Assembly (NCBI RefSeq): GCF_016907675.1 | Contig: NZ_JAFBCJ010000001.1 | Coordinates: 682,001-746,000, forward strand | DNA length: 64,000 nt | Direction of reading: 5' to 3' | Source: Geodermatophilus bullaregiensis | GTDB taxonomy: Bacteria; Actinomycetota; Actinomycetes; Mycobacteriales; Geodermatophilaceae | In this document: positions 42,829-55,161 of the stretch, piece after piece | Numbering within the stretch: the first letter of the stretch is position 1 | How the letters are laid out: each line of letters starts with the position of its first letter | The notes under the pieces: generated by a model | The model's database searches: none | Told to the model about the DNA's origin: nothing | Seen by the model: only the letters and a program-made list of their open reading frames with translations | Made by a program: the position numbers and the translations under genes

Positions 42829-44319
42829 GTGCGCACCGTCCCCGGGGCGACCGACCGGGTCGTCGTCGTCGGCGCGGGCCTGGCCGGCCTGGCGACGGCG
42901 CTGCGGCTGCGCGGCGCCGGCCGCGAGGTCACCGTCGTCGAGCGCGGCGCGGGGCCCGGCGGCCGCGCCGGCGTGGTGCAGCGTGACGGCTACGTGCTCG
43001 ACACCGGACCGTCGGTCTTCACCGCCCCGGAGCTGGTCGCCGACACGCTGGCCGCCGTCGGCGAGCGGCTGGAGGACCGCCTGACGCTGGTGCCGCTGGA
43101 GACCACCTACCGGGCGCAGTTCGCCGACGGCTCGCACCTCGACGTGCACGCCGACGTCGACGCGTTCGCCGCCGAGGTCGAGGCGCTGGCCGGCCCGGCC
43201 GAGGCGGCGGCGCTGCGCGGCTACCTCACCGACCTCGCCGAGCTCTACCGGCTGCAGATGGACACGTTCATCGACCGCAACCTCGACACCCCGCTGGACC
43301 TGCTCGGCCCCCAGCTGGTGCAGCTGGCCCGCCGCGGCGGCTTCGGCCGGCTGTCGACCCACGTGGCGCGGCACTTCACCGACGACCGGCTGCGCCGGCT
43401 GTTCAGCTTCCAGGCCCTCTACGCCGGGGTGAGCCCGTTCCGCGCGATCGCCGCCTACGCCGTCATCGCCCAGCTCGACATCGGCGCCGGCGTCTGGCAC
43501 CCGGTCGGCGGGATCGGCGCCGTCCCGCGGGCCATGGCCGCCGCCGCGGCCGACGCCGGCGTGGTGTTCCGGTACGGCGCGACGGTCGAGCAGCTCGACG
43601 TCCGCGGCCGGCGGGCCACCGGCGTGTGCCTGGAGGGCGGTGAGCGGCTGCCCGCCGACGCCGTCGTCGTCACCACCGACGTCCCCGAGCGGCTGGTGCC
43701 CGGCTTCGCGCGGCGCCGCCGGCCGGTGTACTCGCCGTCCTGCGTGACCCTGCACCTCGGCGTGCGCGCCGAGCTGCCCGGGCAGGCGCACCACACGATC
43801 AGCTTCGGCGCCGCCTGGGAGCAGGTGTTCGACGAGCTGACCCGCGACGGGCGGCCGATGAGCGACCCGAGCCTGCTGGTGAGCATGCCCTCGCGCACCG
43901 ACCTCTCCCTGGCCCCGCCCGGCGGCCACGTGCTCAGCGTGGTGGCGCCGGCCCCCAACCTGGACCCGCACAGCGGCGGCAACCCCGGCATCGACTGGGA
44001 CGCGCTGACCCCGCGCTACCGCGCCGAGGTGCTGGCCACCCTGGAGGCCCGCGGCTGGACGGGCCTGACCGACGTGATCGAGGTGGAGCACGTGGACACC
44101 CCGCTGACCTGGGCCCGGCGGGGCATGGCCGCCGGCACGCCGTTCGCCCTGGCCCACACCTTCGGCCAGACCGGCCCGTTCCGGACGCCGACGCTGCCCC
44201 GCCGCGGTCCGGAGAACGTGGTGCTGGCCGGGTCGTCGGTGCAGCCCGGCGTCGGTGTGCCGATGGTCGTGATCAGCGGCCGGCTGGCCGCCGAGCGGAT
44301 CACCGGGCCGGCCCGGTGA
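42829..44319 (+). CDS. crtI: Phytoene desaturase
   Basis: CrtI converts phytoene to lycopene-type polyenes using FAD. The 496-residue protein has the N-terminal dinucleotide-binding VVVVGAGLAGLATALRLRGAG, the PGGRAGVVQRDGYVLDTGPS block and the C-terminal VVLAGSSVQPGVGVPMVVISG typical of bacterial desaturases. It lies between crtE and crtB. A second desaturase-superfamily gene is at 27462, so lycopene could be modified further there. Confidence 0.93.
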   Translation: MRTVPGATDRVVVVGAGLAGLATALRLRGAGREVTVVERGAGPGGRAGVVQRDGYVLDTGPSVFTAPELVADTLAAVGERLEDRLTLVPLETTYRAQFADGSHLDVHADVDAFAAEVEALAGPAEAAALRGYLTDLAELYRLQMDTFIDRNLDTPLDLLGPQLVQLARRGGFGRLSTHVARHFTDDRLRRLFSFQALYAGVSPFRAIAAYAVIAQLDIGAGVWHPVGGIGAVPRAMAAAAADAGVVFRYGATVEQLDVRGRRATGVCLEGGERLPADAVVVTTDVPERLVPGFARRRRPVYSPSCVTLHLGVRAELPGQAHHTISFGAAWEQVFDELTRDGRPMSDPSLLVSMPSRTDLSLAPPGGHVLSVVAPAPNLDPHSGGNPGIDWDALTPRYRAEVLATLEARGWTGLTDVIEVEHVDTPLTWARRGMAAGTPFALAHTFGQTGPFRTPTLPRRGPENVVLAGSSVQPGVGVPMVVISGRLAAERITGPAR

Positions 44320-45233
44320 CCGCCACCGAGCGGCCGCTGTCGACGGCCGAGCGGCAGGCCCGGCTGGACGCCGCCTACCGGCACTGCGCGGCGATCAACG
44401 CCCGGCACGGCAAGAGCTACCACCTGGCCACCCGGCTGCTCACCGCCGACCGGCGTCCGGCCATCCACGCGCTCTACGCCGGCGCGCGCACCGCCGACGA
44501 CCTGGTCGACCTCCCCGGCGCCGACCCCGCCGGCGACCTCGCCGGGTGGTCGCGTGCCGTCCTCGACGAGCTCGACGCCGGCTGGAGCGACGACCCGGTG
44601 CGGCTGGCGCTGGTGCACACCTACCGCCGCTACGCGATCCCGGTCGAGCACCTCGTCGACTTCCTCGCCGCGATGACCAGCGACCTCGACGTCACCGGCT
44701 ACGCCGACATGGCGGCGCTGGACCGGTACATGTGGGGGTCGGCGTCGGTGATCGGGCTGCAGGTGCTCCCCGTCCTCGGCACCGCACCGGGTGTCCTCCG
44801 CGAGGAGGCCGCACCGCACGCGATCGCGCTGGGCGAGGCGTTCCAGCTGACCAACTTCCTGCGCGACGTCGCCGAGGACGTCGACCGCGGCCGGGTCTAC
44901 CTGCCCGCCGACGTCATGGCCGCGCACGGGGTGACCCGCGAGCAGCTGCAGGAGAAGCGGTACGACGCCCGCTTCCGCGCGCTCATGCAGGAGATGGTGG
45001 CGATCGTGCGGCGGCGCTACGACGACGCCGCCCCCGGCACGCCGATGCTCGCGCCGGAGTCGCGCGACTGCGTGCGGGCCGCCACCGCACTCTACGGCGG
45101 CATCCTCACCGAGATCGAGCGCGCCGACCACCGCGTCCTCGACCGCCGGGTGACGGTGTCCAAGCCGCGCCGGCTCGGCATCTTCGCCCGGCGCCTGGCC
45201 AGCGCCCAGGCCGTGCGGCTCGGGAGGCGCTAG
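44316..45233 (+). CDS. crtB: Phytoene synthase
   Basis: CrtB condenses two GGPP to phytoene. The 305-residue protein has the first Asp-rich motif ARTADDLVDLPGA, the second in LTNFLRDVAEDVDRGRVYLP, and the conserved YMWGSASVIGLQVLP between them. GTG 44316 overlaps the crtI stop by GTGA. Its TAG stop shares the bases CTAG (45230-45233) with the stop of the convergent Rv2175c-like gene. Confidence 0.94.
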   Translation: MTATERPLSTAERQARLDAAYRHCAAINARHGKSYHLATRLLTADRRPAIHALYAGARTADDLVDLPGADPAGDLAGWSRAVLDELDAGWSDDPVRLALVHTYRRYAIPVEHLVDFLAAMTSDLDVTGYADMAALDRYMWGSASVIGLQVLPVLGTAPGVLREEAAPHAIALGEAFQLTNFLRDVAEDVDRGRVYLPADVMAAHGVTREQLQEKRYDARFRALMQEMVAIVRRRYDDAAPGTPMLAPESRDCVRAATALYGGILTEIERADHRVLDRRVTVSKPRRLGIFARRLASAQAVRLGRR

Positions 45234-45580
45234 AAGGCGAGGGCCTGCGCGCGCCTGGTGACCTCGGTGTGCCGGTCGTCGCGCAGCGCCTGCACCGGCG
45301 TGCCCGGCAGCGACTCGTCGTCCCGGAACAGCCAGTCGAAGACCTCGGCGTCGGTGAACCCGCCGTCCCTGAGGACGGTGATCAGGCCGGGCAGGTGCTT
45401 GAGGACGGCGCCGTCCTGCAGGAAGTCGGCCGGGATGCGGCTGTTGCCGCTGCCCGGGACGGCCATCAGCTTGCCCTCGCGGACCAGCTGCCGGACCTTG
45501 TTCGGCGACACCCCCAGGGCGGCGGCCACCTCGGCGGGCGTGAGCGTCTGCATGGCGTCGCTCGTGACATCGGCGTCCAT
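45230..45580 (-). CDS. Rv2175c-type DNA-binding protein
   Basis: The 116-residue protein has a winged helix-turn-helix/MerR-like start (TLTPAEVAAALGVSPNKVRQLVREGKL) and the C-terminal domain of Rv2175c (FTDAEVFDWLF, LPGTPVQALRDDRHTEVTRRAQALAF). In M. tuberculosis the DNA-binding Rv2175c is a substrate of the neighbouring kinase PknL. Here the PASTA kinase is 1.8 kb away, separated by glyA. The Thr residues near the N-terminus (6, 12, 14) are candidate phosphosites. Confidence 0.92.
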   Translation of the reverse strand: MDADVTSDAMQTLTPAEVAAALGVSPNKVRQLVREGKLMAVPGSGNSRIPADFLQDGAVLKHLPGLITVLRDGGFTDAEVFDWLFRDDESLPGTPVQALRDDRHTEVTRRAQALAF

Positions 45581-45588
45581 GGGGTCCG

Positions 45589-45594
45589 AGCCTA
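45589..45594 (-). promoter_or_regulatory. -10 element of a probable leaderless promoter (Rv2175c-like gene)
   Basis: TAGGCT on the minus strand, eight bases before the ATG at 45580. Confidence 0.5.
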
Positions 45595-45644
45595 GGTCGG
45601 GATCCGGGTGCCGGTCGCCGCGGGAGCACCCCGCCGGAGCGGGC

Positions 45645-45650
45645 TAGGAT
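45645..45650 (+). promoter_or_regulatory. -10 element for the glyA riboswitch transcript
   Basis: TAGGAT lies just upstream of the riboswitch. A transcript start near 45657 would place the aptamer at the 5' end of the RNA. Confidence 0.6.
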
Positions 45651-45658
45651 CGGCGGCG

Positions 45659-45736
45659 GCCGTGACTGGCGCATCGAGGTGGGGCACCACCGGGGAGCGG
45701 CCTGCTGACTCCGCCGGGCGCCTGGGCACTGACGGC
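45659..45736 (+). ncRNA. ZTP (pfl) riboswitch controlling glyA
   Basis: The segment carries the pfl consensus in order: CGTGACTGGCG, then the hairpin GGTGG-GGC-ACCAC, CGGGGAGCG, a short linker, and CCGCC...CGCCTGGGCA, closed by GCCG/CGGC. ZTP riboswitches sense ZMP/ZTP, a sign of low 10-formyl-tetrahydrofolate, and switch on folate and purine one-carbon genes such as glyA. No obvious terminator follows before the start codon 36 bases on, so control of translation is likely. Confidence 0.92.
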
Positions 45737-45771
45737 ACCGCTGACGACGACCGACCGCGCAGGAGCCCCCC

Positions 45772-47229
45772 ATGACCGACGTCACCCCCGCCTTCGACGC
45801 CACCGCCGCCTCCACGGCCTACCGCAGCGCGCTGCAGGTCATCGCCGAGGTCGAGCCCCGCGTCGCCGACGCCATCGGCGCCGAGCTCGCCGACCAGCGC
45901 GACTCGCTCAAGCTCATCGCCAGCGAGAACTACGCCAGCCCCGCGGTGCTGCTGACGATGGGCAACTGGTTCAGCGACAAGTACGCCGAGGGCACCGTCG
46001 GGCACCGCTTCTACGCCGGCTGCCAGAACGTCGACACCGTGGAGGCGCTGGCCGCCGAGCACGCCCGCGAGCTGTTCGGCGCCCCCCACGCCTACGTCCA
46101 GCCGCACTCGGGCATCGACGCCAACCTGGTCGCCTTCTGGGCGGTGCTGGCCCAGCGGGTCGAGGCCCCGGCGCTGGAGCGGGCCGGCGCCCGGCACGTC
46201 AACGACCTCACCGACGAGGACTGGGCGACGCTGCGCCACGCCCTCGGCGACCAGCGGATGCTCGGCATGAGCCTCGACGCCGGCGGCCACCTCACCCACG
46301 GCTTCCGCCCCAACATCAGCGGCAAGATGTTCGCCCAGTCCTCCTACGGCACCGACCCCGGGACCGGGCTGCTCGACTACGACGCCGTGGCCGCCCGCGC
46401 CCGCGAGTTCCGCCCGCTGATCCTCATGGCCGGCTACTCCGCCTACCCGCGCAGGGTCGACTTCGCCCGGATGCGCGAGATCGCCGACGAGGTCGGCGCG
46501 ACGCTGATCGTGGACATGAGCCACTTCGCCGGCCTGGTCGCCGGGAAGGTGTTCACCGGCGACTTCGACCCGGTGCCGCACGCCCACGTGGTCACCAGCA
46601 CCAGCCACAAGTCGCTGCGCGGCCCGCGCGGCGGCTTCGTGCTCAGCCAGCCCGAGTACTCCGACGCCGTCGACCGCGGCTGCCCGATGGTGCTCGGCGG
46701 CCCGCTGCCGCACGTCATGGCCGCCAAGGCCGTCGCCTTCGCCGAGGCCCGCCGTCCGCAGTTCGCCACGTACGCGCAGGCCGTCGTCGACAACGCCGTC
46801 TCCCTCGCCGAGGGGCTGTCGCGCCGCGGCGCGCGGCTGGTCACCGGCGGCACCGAGAACCACCTCGTGCTGCTCGACGTCTCCGGCTTCGGGCTGACCG
46901 GCCGGCAGGCGGAGTCCGCACTGCTCGACGCGGGCATCGTCACCAACCGCAACGCGATCCCGGCCGACCCCAACGGCGCCTGGTACACCTCCGGCGTCCG
47001 GCTGGGCACGCCCGCGCTGACCACGCGCGGCTTCGGCGCCGCCGAGTTCGACCGCACCGCCGAGCTCATCGTCGAGGTGCTGTCGAACACCAACCCGGCG
47101 GCCACGAAGGACGGCGGGGTGTCCAAGGCCCGGTACGTCGTCGACGGCGGCCTGGCCGACAAGACCCGCGCCGCCGCCGCCGAGCTCGTGGCCGCGCACC
47201 CGCTCTACCCGGGCCTCGACCTCGCCTGA
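45772..47229 (+). CDS. glyA: Serine hydroxymethyltransferase, long actinobacterial/chlamydial type
   Basis: GlyA interconverts serine and glycine while charging tetrahydrofolate, with PLP bound at the Lys of [13 protein letters not shown]. At 485 residues it is about 60 longer than usual; an insert around residues 135-185 ([18 protein letters not shown]) matches my memory of the long SHMT form shared by some actinobacteria and chlamydiae. [13 protein letters not shown] and [13 protein letters not shown] are standard. AGGAG lies six bases before the ATG. A ZTP riboswitch precedes it. The gene separates the Rv2175c-like gene from pknL. Confidence 0.95.
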   Translation: MTDVTPAFDATAASTAYRSALQVIAEVEPRVADAIGAELADQRDSLKLIASENYASPAVLLTMGNWFSDKYAEGTVGHRFYAGCQNVDTVEALAAEHARELFGAPHAYVQPHSGIDANLVAFWAVLAQRVEAPALERAGARHVNDLTDEDWATLRHALGDQRMLGMSLDAGGHLTHGFRPNISGKMFAQSSYGTDPGTGLLDYDAVAARAREFRPLILMAGYSAYPRRVDFARMREIADEVGATLIVDMSHFAGLVAGKVFTGDFDPVPHAHVVTSTSHKSLRGPRGGFVLSQPEYSDAVDRGCPMVLGGPLPHVMAAKAVAFAEARRPQFATYAQAVVDNAVSLAEGLSRRGARLVTGGTENHLVLLDVSGFGLTGRQAESALLDAGIVTNRNAIPADPNGAWYTSGVRLGTPALTTRGFGAAEFDRTAELIVEVLSNTNPAATKDGGVSKARYVVDGGLADKTRAAAAELVAAHPLYPGLDLA

Positions 47230-47324
47230 GGCGCCGTTGCGCCCTCCCGTGACCGGTGTGACGGGAGGGTGCCGGCGGGGCTGGTCCGCCCGCGTGTGCG
47301 GGTCGCTTCCGCGTGGGGCGCTCC

Positions 47325-47330
47325 TAGACT
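47325..47330 (+). promoter_or_regulatory. -10 element of a probable leaderless promoter (PASTA kinase)
   Basis: TAGACT lies seven bases before the GTG at 47338. Confidence 0.55.
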
Positions 47331-47337
47331 CGATCGC

Positions 47338-49335
47338 GTGGACACCGCCGTGACCGACCCCGTGGTCGGCCTGGTCCTCGAGGGGCGCTACCGCCTCGAG
47401 GAGCGGCTGGCGCGTGGCGGCATGTCCACCGTCTACGCCGCCACCGACCTGCGGCTGCACCGCACGGTGGCGGTCAAGGTCATGGCCGAGCACCTGGCCC
47501 ACGACCCGACCTTCGTCGGCCGGTTCACCCGCGAGGCGCGGGCCGCGGCGATGCTCAGCCACCCCAACGTCGTGTCGGTCAGCGACCAGGGCAGCGACCA
47601 GGGCCTGGTCTTCCTCGTCATGGAGCTCGTCCGCGGCCGCACGCTGCGCGACCTGCTGCAGGCCCGCGGCCGGCTCACCGTCGCGGAGGCCTTCGCCGTC
47701 CTCGAGCCCGTGCTGTCCGGGCTGACCGCCGCGCACCGCGCCGGGATCGTGCACCGCGACGTCAAGCCCGAGAACGTGCTCATCGGCCACGACGGCTCGG
47801 TGAAGGTCGCCGACTTCGGCCTGGCCCGGGCGCTCACCGGCACCGGGCAGACCAGCCACACCGGCGGCGTGCTCATCGGCACGGTCGCCTACCTCTCCCC
47901 CGAGCAGCTCGAGCGCGGCCGCGCCGACGCCCGCAGCGACGTGTACGCCGCCGGGCTCGTGCTCTTCGAGATGCTCACCGGCCACCCGCCCTACGGCGGG
48001 GACACCCCGCTGGCGGTGGCCTACCAGCACGTGCACCACGACGTCCCCGTGCCGTCGGCGGAGGTGCCCGGCGTGCCGTGGCAGGTCGACGAGCTCGTCA
48101 CGCGCACCACCCGCCGCGAGCCCGCCGTCCGCCCGCTCGACGCCGGCGCCTTCCTCGCCGACCTCGAGGACGTGCGCACCGACCTGGGCCTGGCCCGCGT
48201 GCCGGTGCCCACCGGCCGCAGCTCCGCCGGGCCCGGAACGCTCCGCCCGACCAACCGGCCCACCCGGCCGCGCCACCCGAGCGACCCCGGCCCGGCCGGC
48301 GAGCCGGGCACCGAGGTCCTCGGCGCCGGCCGGGCCTCCCGCGGCCGGGGCACCAGCATGCTGCCCGGCATGGGCGCCGGCCCCACCACCGACGTCGGCG
48401 GCCGGCGGCCCGGGCTGGCGCAGCACCGGCCCGGCGTCCCGCAGCACGTCCGGCGCCGCCGCGCCCGGCTGGCCGTCGCCGTCGTCCTGCTGCTGGTGGT
48501 CACCGTCGGCGCGGTCGGCTGGTGGATGGGCTCGGGCCGCTGGACGCAGGTCCCCTCGCTCGAGGGCTCCGACCGTTCGGCCGCGGTCGACCTGCTGCAG
48601 GGCGCGGGGCTGACCCCGGTGTTCGCCCCCGAGCAGTTCAGCGAGGACGTCCCCGAGGGCGAGGTCATCTCGGCCGACCCCGACGACGGCGAGGTCATCC
48701 GCGGCACCGACGTCGAGCTGGTCGTGTCCAAGGGGCCCGAGCGCTTCAGCGTCGACCCGGCGCTGGTGGGCCGGCCGCTGGAGGCGGTGCAGGCGGCGCT
48801 CGCCGAGCAGGTCCCCTGGCAGGTCACCGTCACCGAGGCGTACGACGACGACGTCCCGGTCGGCTCGGTCACCGGCTTCGACCCGGAGCCGGGCACGGAG
48901 CTGCGCCGCGACCAGCCGGTCACCGTGGTCGTCAGCCGCGGCCGCGCGCCGGTCCAGGTGCCGGACGTGGTCGGGCAGAGCCCCGACGCCGCCCAGGGCA
49001 ACCTCGAGGCGCAGGGCTTCACCGTCACCCGGACCGAGGGCCGCAGCGCCGACGTCGGCACCGGGCAGGTCATGGCCGTGAGCCCGACGCCGGGCCGGGA
49101 GGCGCCCTACGGCAGCCAGGTGACCATCCAGGTCTCCCTCGGCCTGCCGCAGGTCACCGTGCCCGACGTGACCGGCATGAGCGCCCGCGAGGCGTCCGCG
49201 GCCCTGGAGGCGGCGGGGCTGACCTACAGCACCTCCACGTTCATCACCGGCGACCGCGTCTACCGGCAGAGCCCGGCGGCCGGCACCGTGGTCGACCTGC
49301 GCAGCGAGGTCAGCCTGCTGCTCAGCTTCGGGTGA
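47338..49335 (+). CDS. pknL: Serine/threonine protein kinase with PASTA domains (PknL/PknB type)
   Basis: The 665-residue receptor kinase has a cytoplasmic Hanks-type domain (Lys47 in VAVKVM, HRDVKPEN at 139-146, DFG at 159-161), a Pro/Arg-rich juxtamembrane linker, one membrane helix (about 377-396) and four extracellular PASTA repeats that in related kinases bind peptidoglycan fragments. Its place near Rv2175c and aroG matches PknL of M. tuberculosis, though that protein has no PASTA domains, so the domain make-up is closer to PknB. The GTG fits a leaderless promoter. The 3' end overlaps nfo. Confidence 0.92.
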   Translation: MDTAVTDPVVGLVLEGRYRLEERLARGGMSTVYAATDLRLHRTVAVKVMAEHLAHDPTFVGRFTREARAAAMLSHPNVVSVSDQGSDQGLVFLVMELVRGRTLRDLLQARGRLTVAEAFAVLEPVLSGLTAAHRAGIVHRDVKPENVLIGHDGSVKVADFGLARALTGTGQTSHTGGVLIGTVAYLSPEQLERGRADARSDVYAAGLVLFEMLTGHPPYGGDTPLAVAYQHVHHDVPVPSAEVPGVPWQVDELVTRTTRREPAVRPLDAGAFLADLEDVRTDLGLARVPVPTGRSSAGPGTLRPTNRPTRPRHPSDPGPAGEPGTEVLGAGRASRGRGTSMLPGMGAGPTTDVGGRRPGLAQHRPGVPQHVRRRRARLAVAVVLLLVVTVGAVGWWMGSGRWTQVPSLEGSDRSAAVDLLQGAGLTPVFAPEQFSEDVPEGEVISADPDDGEVIRGTDVELVVSKGPERFSVDPALVGRPLEAVQAALAEQVPWQVTVTEAYDDDVPVGSVTGFDPEPGTELRRDQPVTVVVSRGRAPVQVPDVVGQSPDAAQGNLEAQGFTVTRTEGRSADVGTGQVMAVSPTPGREAPYGSQVTIQVSLGLPQVTVPDVTGMSAREASAALEAAGLTYSTSTFITGDRVYRQSPAAGTVVDLRSEVSLLLSFG

Positions 49336-50222
49336 CCCGGCCGCTCCGCACCCCGATCGGCGCGCACGTCCAGGTCGCCGGCGGCCTGGCCTCCGGCGGG
49401 CTGCGCCACACCGACGACGTCGGCGCGCAGGCGGTGCAGGTCTTCGTCGGCAACCCGCGCGGCTGGCGGCGCAGCCCCGGCGACCCGGCGCAGGACGCCG
49501 CCTTCGTCGAGGGGCTGGCCGAGCGCGGGATCCCGTCGTTCGTGCACACGCCGTTCCTGGTCAACGTCGGCTCCCCCACCGCGGCGACGGTGGACCGCTC
49601 GATCGAGACGATCGCCGCCGACCTCGCCCGCGGGGTGGCCCTCGGCGTCCGCGGCGTCGTCGTGCACGCGGGGTCGGCCGTCGACGAGGACCGCTACGAG
49701 GCGGCGCTGCGGCAGCTGCGCGAGCGGCTGCTGCCGGTCCTCGACGCGCTGCCCGACGACGGCCCGCGGCTGCTGATCGAGCCGACCGCGGGCGGCGGCC
49801 GGTCGCTGGCGGGCACCGTCGAGGACCTCGGTCCCTACCTCGCCGCCCTCGACATGCACCCGGGGGTCGGCGTCTGCCTCGACACCTGCCACGCCTGGGC
49901 GGCCGGGCACGACCTGGCCACCCCCGGCGGGACGACGGCGACGCTGGACGCGCTGGAGGCCGCCGTGGGCCCCGGCCGGCTCGGGCTGGTGCACGCCAAC
50001 GACTCGCTCGACGAGCGCGGCTCGAGGCGCGACCGGCACACCACGATCGGCGCGGGCTCGATCGGGGTGGGCGCGTTCGCGGAGCTGCTGGCCCACCCGT
50101 CGGTGGCCGGGGTGCCGGTGGTCGTCGAGACGCCGAGCGCCGACCGCGGCCACGCCCGCGACATCGCCCTGCTGTGCGCCCTGCGCGACGGCGACCCCGC
50201 CGAGGACGCCTCCGCCGCCTGA
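49332..50222 (+). CDS. nfo: Deoxyribonuclease IV (AP endonuclease, Nfo)
   Basis: Endonuclease IV cuts DNA at abasic sites during base excision repair with three zinc ions. The 296-residue TIM-barrel protein shows the metal-ligand stretches FVHTPFLVNVGSP, VVVHAGSAVDED, LLIEPTAGGG, CLDTCHAWAAGHD, LVHANDSLDERGSRRDRH and VVVETPSADRGH in the expected order. GTG 49332 overlaps the kinase stop by GTGA, an unexplained but clear coupling. Confidence 0.94.
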   Translation: MTRPLRTPIGAHVQVAGGLASGGLRHTDDVGAQAVQVFVGNPRGWRRSPGDPAQDAAFVEGLAERGIPSFVHTPFLVNVGSPTAATVDRSIETIAADLARGVALGVRGVVVHAGSAVDEDRYEAALRQLRERLLPVLDALPDDGPRLLIEPTAGGGRSLAGTVEDLGPYLAALDMHPGVGVCLDTCHAWAAGHDLATPGGTTATLDALEAAVGPGRLGLVHANDSLDERGSRRDRHTTIGAGSIGVGAFAELLAHPSVAGVPVVVETPSADRGHARDIALLCALRDGDPAEDASAA

Positions 50223-50296
50223 ACGGCGCCGGGATCACGGGATCTCGGCGCTCCAGGAGCCCCGGTGTGTCGAGATCGCGCGACCTCCGCGGGTCC

Positions 50297-53694
<3,398 letters not shown>

Positions 53695-53773
53695 GGTCGT
53701 GCCTCCAGGGAAGATCCCGGCCTGCTCGGTGGTTGGTCGGCGTCATGATGCCGCAGGTGGGGGTCCACGTCGC

Positions 53774-54670
53774 ATGCGCCGCGTGATCGCTGTCACAGGA
53801 GCCACCGGCGTGCTCGGCCGCCGGGTCGCCGAGCGGGTGGCCGGTGCCGGGGCCGGCACCGCCGTCGACCTGCGGCTGGTCGTGCGGGACGCCGGCCGCG
53901 CCCGGTTCCTCCCCGGCGCGGAGGCCGTCGAGAACCCCGGCGGCTACCGCGACCGCGCCGGCCTCACCGCTGCCCTGGACGGCGTGCACACGCTCTACCT
54001 GGTCTCCGCGGCCGAGGCCGAGGACCGCGTGCGGCAGCACCTCGCCGCCGTGGCCGCCGCCGCGGACGCCGGGGTGTCGCGGGTCGTCTACACGTCCTTC
54101 ACCGGCGCCGCGGACGACGCCGTGTTCACCCTGGCCCGCCACCACGCGGCCACCGAGGCGGCGATCGCGGCCACCGGCGTCCGCTGGACGGCGCTGCGGC
54201 ACGCCATGTACGCCGACTTCGTGCCGTTCTTCGCCACCGTCACCGACGGCCGCGCGGTGATCGCGGCACCGGCCGGGGACGGGCGGGCGGCCTTCGTGTC
54301 CCGCGACGACCTGGCCGACGTCGGCGCCGCGGTGCTGCTCGACGACTCCGGCGACCTCGACGGCCGCGCGCTCGACGTCACCGGCCCCGCGGCGCTGTCG
54401 CTGGCCGAGGCCGCCGCCGTCCTCGCCGAGGTCACCGGCCGGCCGGCCGAGTACCGGCAGCAGACCGTCGAGGAGGCCTGGGCCACCCGCCGCCCGTCCG
54501 GCCACCCCGACTGGGAGGTCGAGGGCTGGGTGAGCAGCTACCTGGCCATCGCCGCCGGCGAGATGGCGACCGTGAGCGACGCCGTCCCGCGACTTGCCGG
54601 GCACCCCGCCCGCACGCTGGCCGAGCACCTCCGGGCGCACCCGGAGGACTGGGCGCCGCTGGCCGGCTGA
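53774..54670 (+). CDS. NmrA-like NAD(P)-binding protein (atypical SDR)
   Basis: The 298-residue protein has the dinucleotide-binding IAVTGATGVLGRRVAERVAG at the start and VVYTSFTGAADDAVFTLARHHAATE, resembling QorB/NmrA-like quinone reductases or redox sensors. The Tyr-x3-Lys of classical SDRs is not present, as expected for this subfamily. ATG 53774 is the first usable start. It is followed by a thioesterase with its own start signal. Confidence 0.87.
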   Translation: MRRVIAVTGATGVLGRRVAERVAGAGAGTAVDLRLVVRDAGRARFLPGAEAVENPGGYRDRAGLTAALDGVHTLYLVSAAEAEDRVRQHLAAVAAAADAGVSRVVYTSFTGAADDAVFTLARHHAATEAAIAATGVRWTALRHAMYADFVPFFATVTDGRAVIAAPAGDGRAAFVSRDDLADVGAAVLLDDSGDLDGRALDVTGPAALSLAEAAAVLAEVTGRPAEYRQQTVEEAWATRRPSGHPDWEVEGWVSSYLAIAAGEMATVSDAVPRLAGHPARTLAEHLRAHPEDWAPLAG

Positions 54671-54676
54671 GGGCGG

Positions 54677-54682
54677 CAGGAT
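54677..54682 (+). promoter_or_regulatory. -10-like element before the thioesterase gene
   Basis: CAGGAT lies six bases before the GTG at 54689. Confidence 0.4.
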
Positions 54683-54688
54683 CGCCGG

Positions 54689-55093
54689 GTGACCGCCGAC
54701 CCCGCCGCGCTGCTGGCCCTCATGCCCTTCGCCGTCGCCACCGGCGTCGAGCTCGACCGCGCCACGCCCGGCGAGGTGACCGGCCGGCTGCCCTGGGCGC
54801 CCGGGCGGTGCACCGCCGGCGGGGTGCTGCACGGCGGCGCGCTCATGACGCTGGCCGACACCGTCGGCGCCGTGTGCGCGTACCTGAACCTGCCGCCCGG
54901 GGCCTCGACGTCGACGCTGGCGTCCGCCACGTCGCTGCTGCGCGCCGTCCGCGGCGGGACGGCGCACGCCACCGCGCGGCCGCTGCACGTCGGCCGCTCG
55001 ACCGTCGTCGTGCTGGTCGAGGTCACCGACGACGACGGCCGGCCGGTCGCCTCGGTCACCGCGACCCAGGCGGTGCTCGCCGCGCCCGCCTGA
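54689..55093 (+). CDS. PaaI-family acyl-CoA thioesterase (hotdog fold)
   Basis: The 134-residue protein has the hotdog signature AGGVLHGGALMTLADTVGA with the usual HGG, and a central sheet ending VVVLVEVTDDDGRPVASVTATQAVL. Such enzymes hydrolyse aryl- or acyl-CoA. No pathway partner is adjacent. The GTG start fits a leaderless transcript. Confidence 0.88.
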   Translation: MTADPAALLALMPFAVATGVELDRATPGEVTGRLPWAPGRCTAGGVLHGGALMTLADTVGAVCAYLNLPPGASTSTLASATSLLRAVRGGTAHATARPLHVGRSTVVVLVEVTDDDGRPVASVTATQAVLAAPA

Positions 55094-55161
55094 GCACCCC
55101 GCCTCTCCCGTGTCTCCCCGCGTCGGCGAGCTCGGCAGCGGGGAGCCCGGACAGCGCCGCG

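Noticed and set aside
45592..48447. A 951-codon frame antisense to glyA and the kinase gene
   Set aside because: It is a shadow of two certain genes and would also run through the riboswitch region; its composition is Gly/Val/Gln/His-rich with no motif.
50240..50277. GATCTCG/CGAGATC as a terminator after nfo
   Set aside because: The stem is only seven bases with a 24-base loop, too weak to call.
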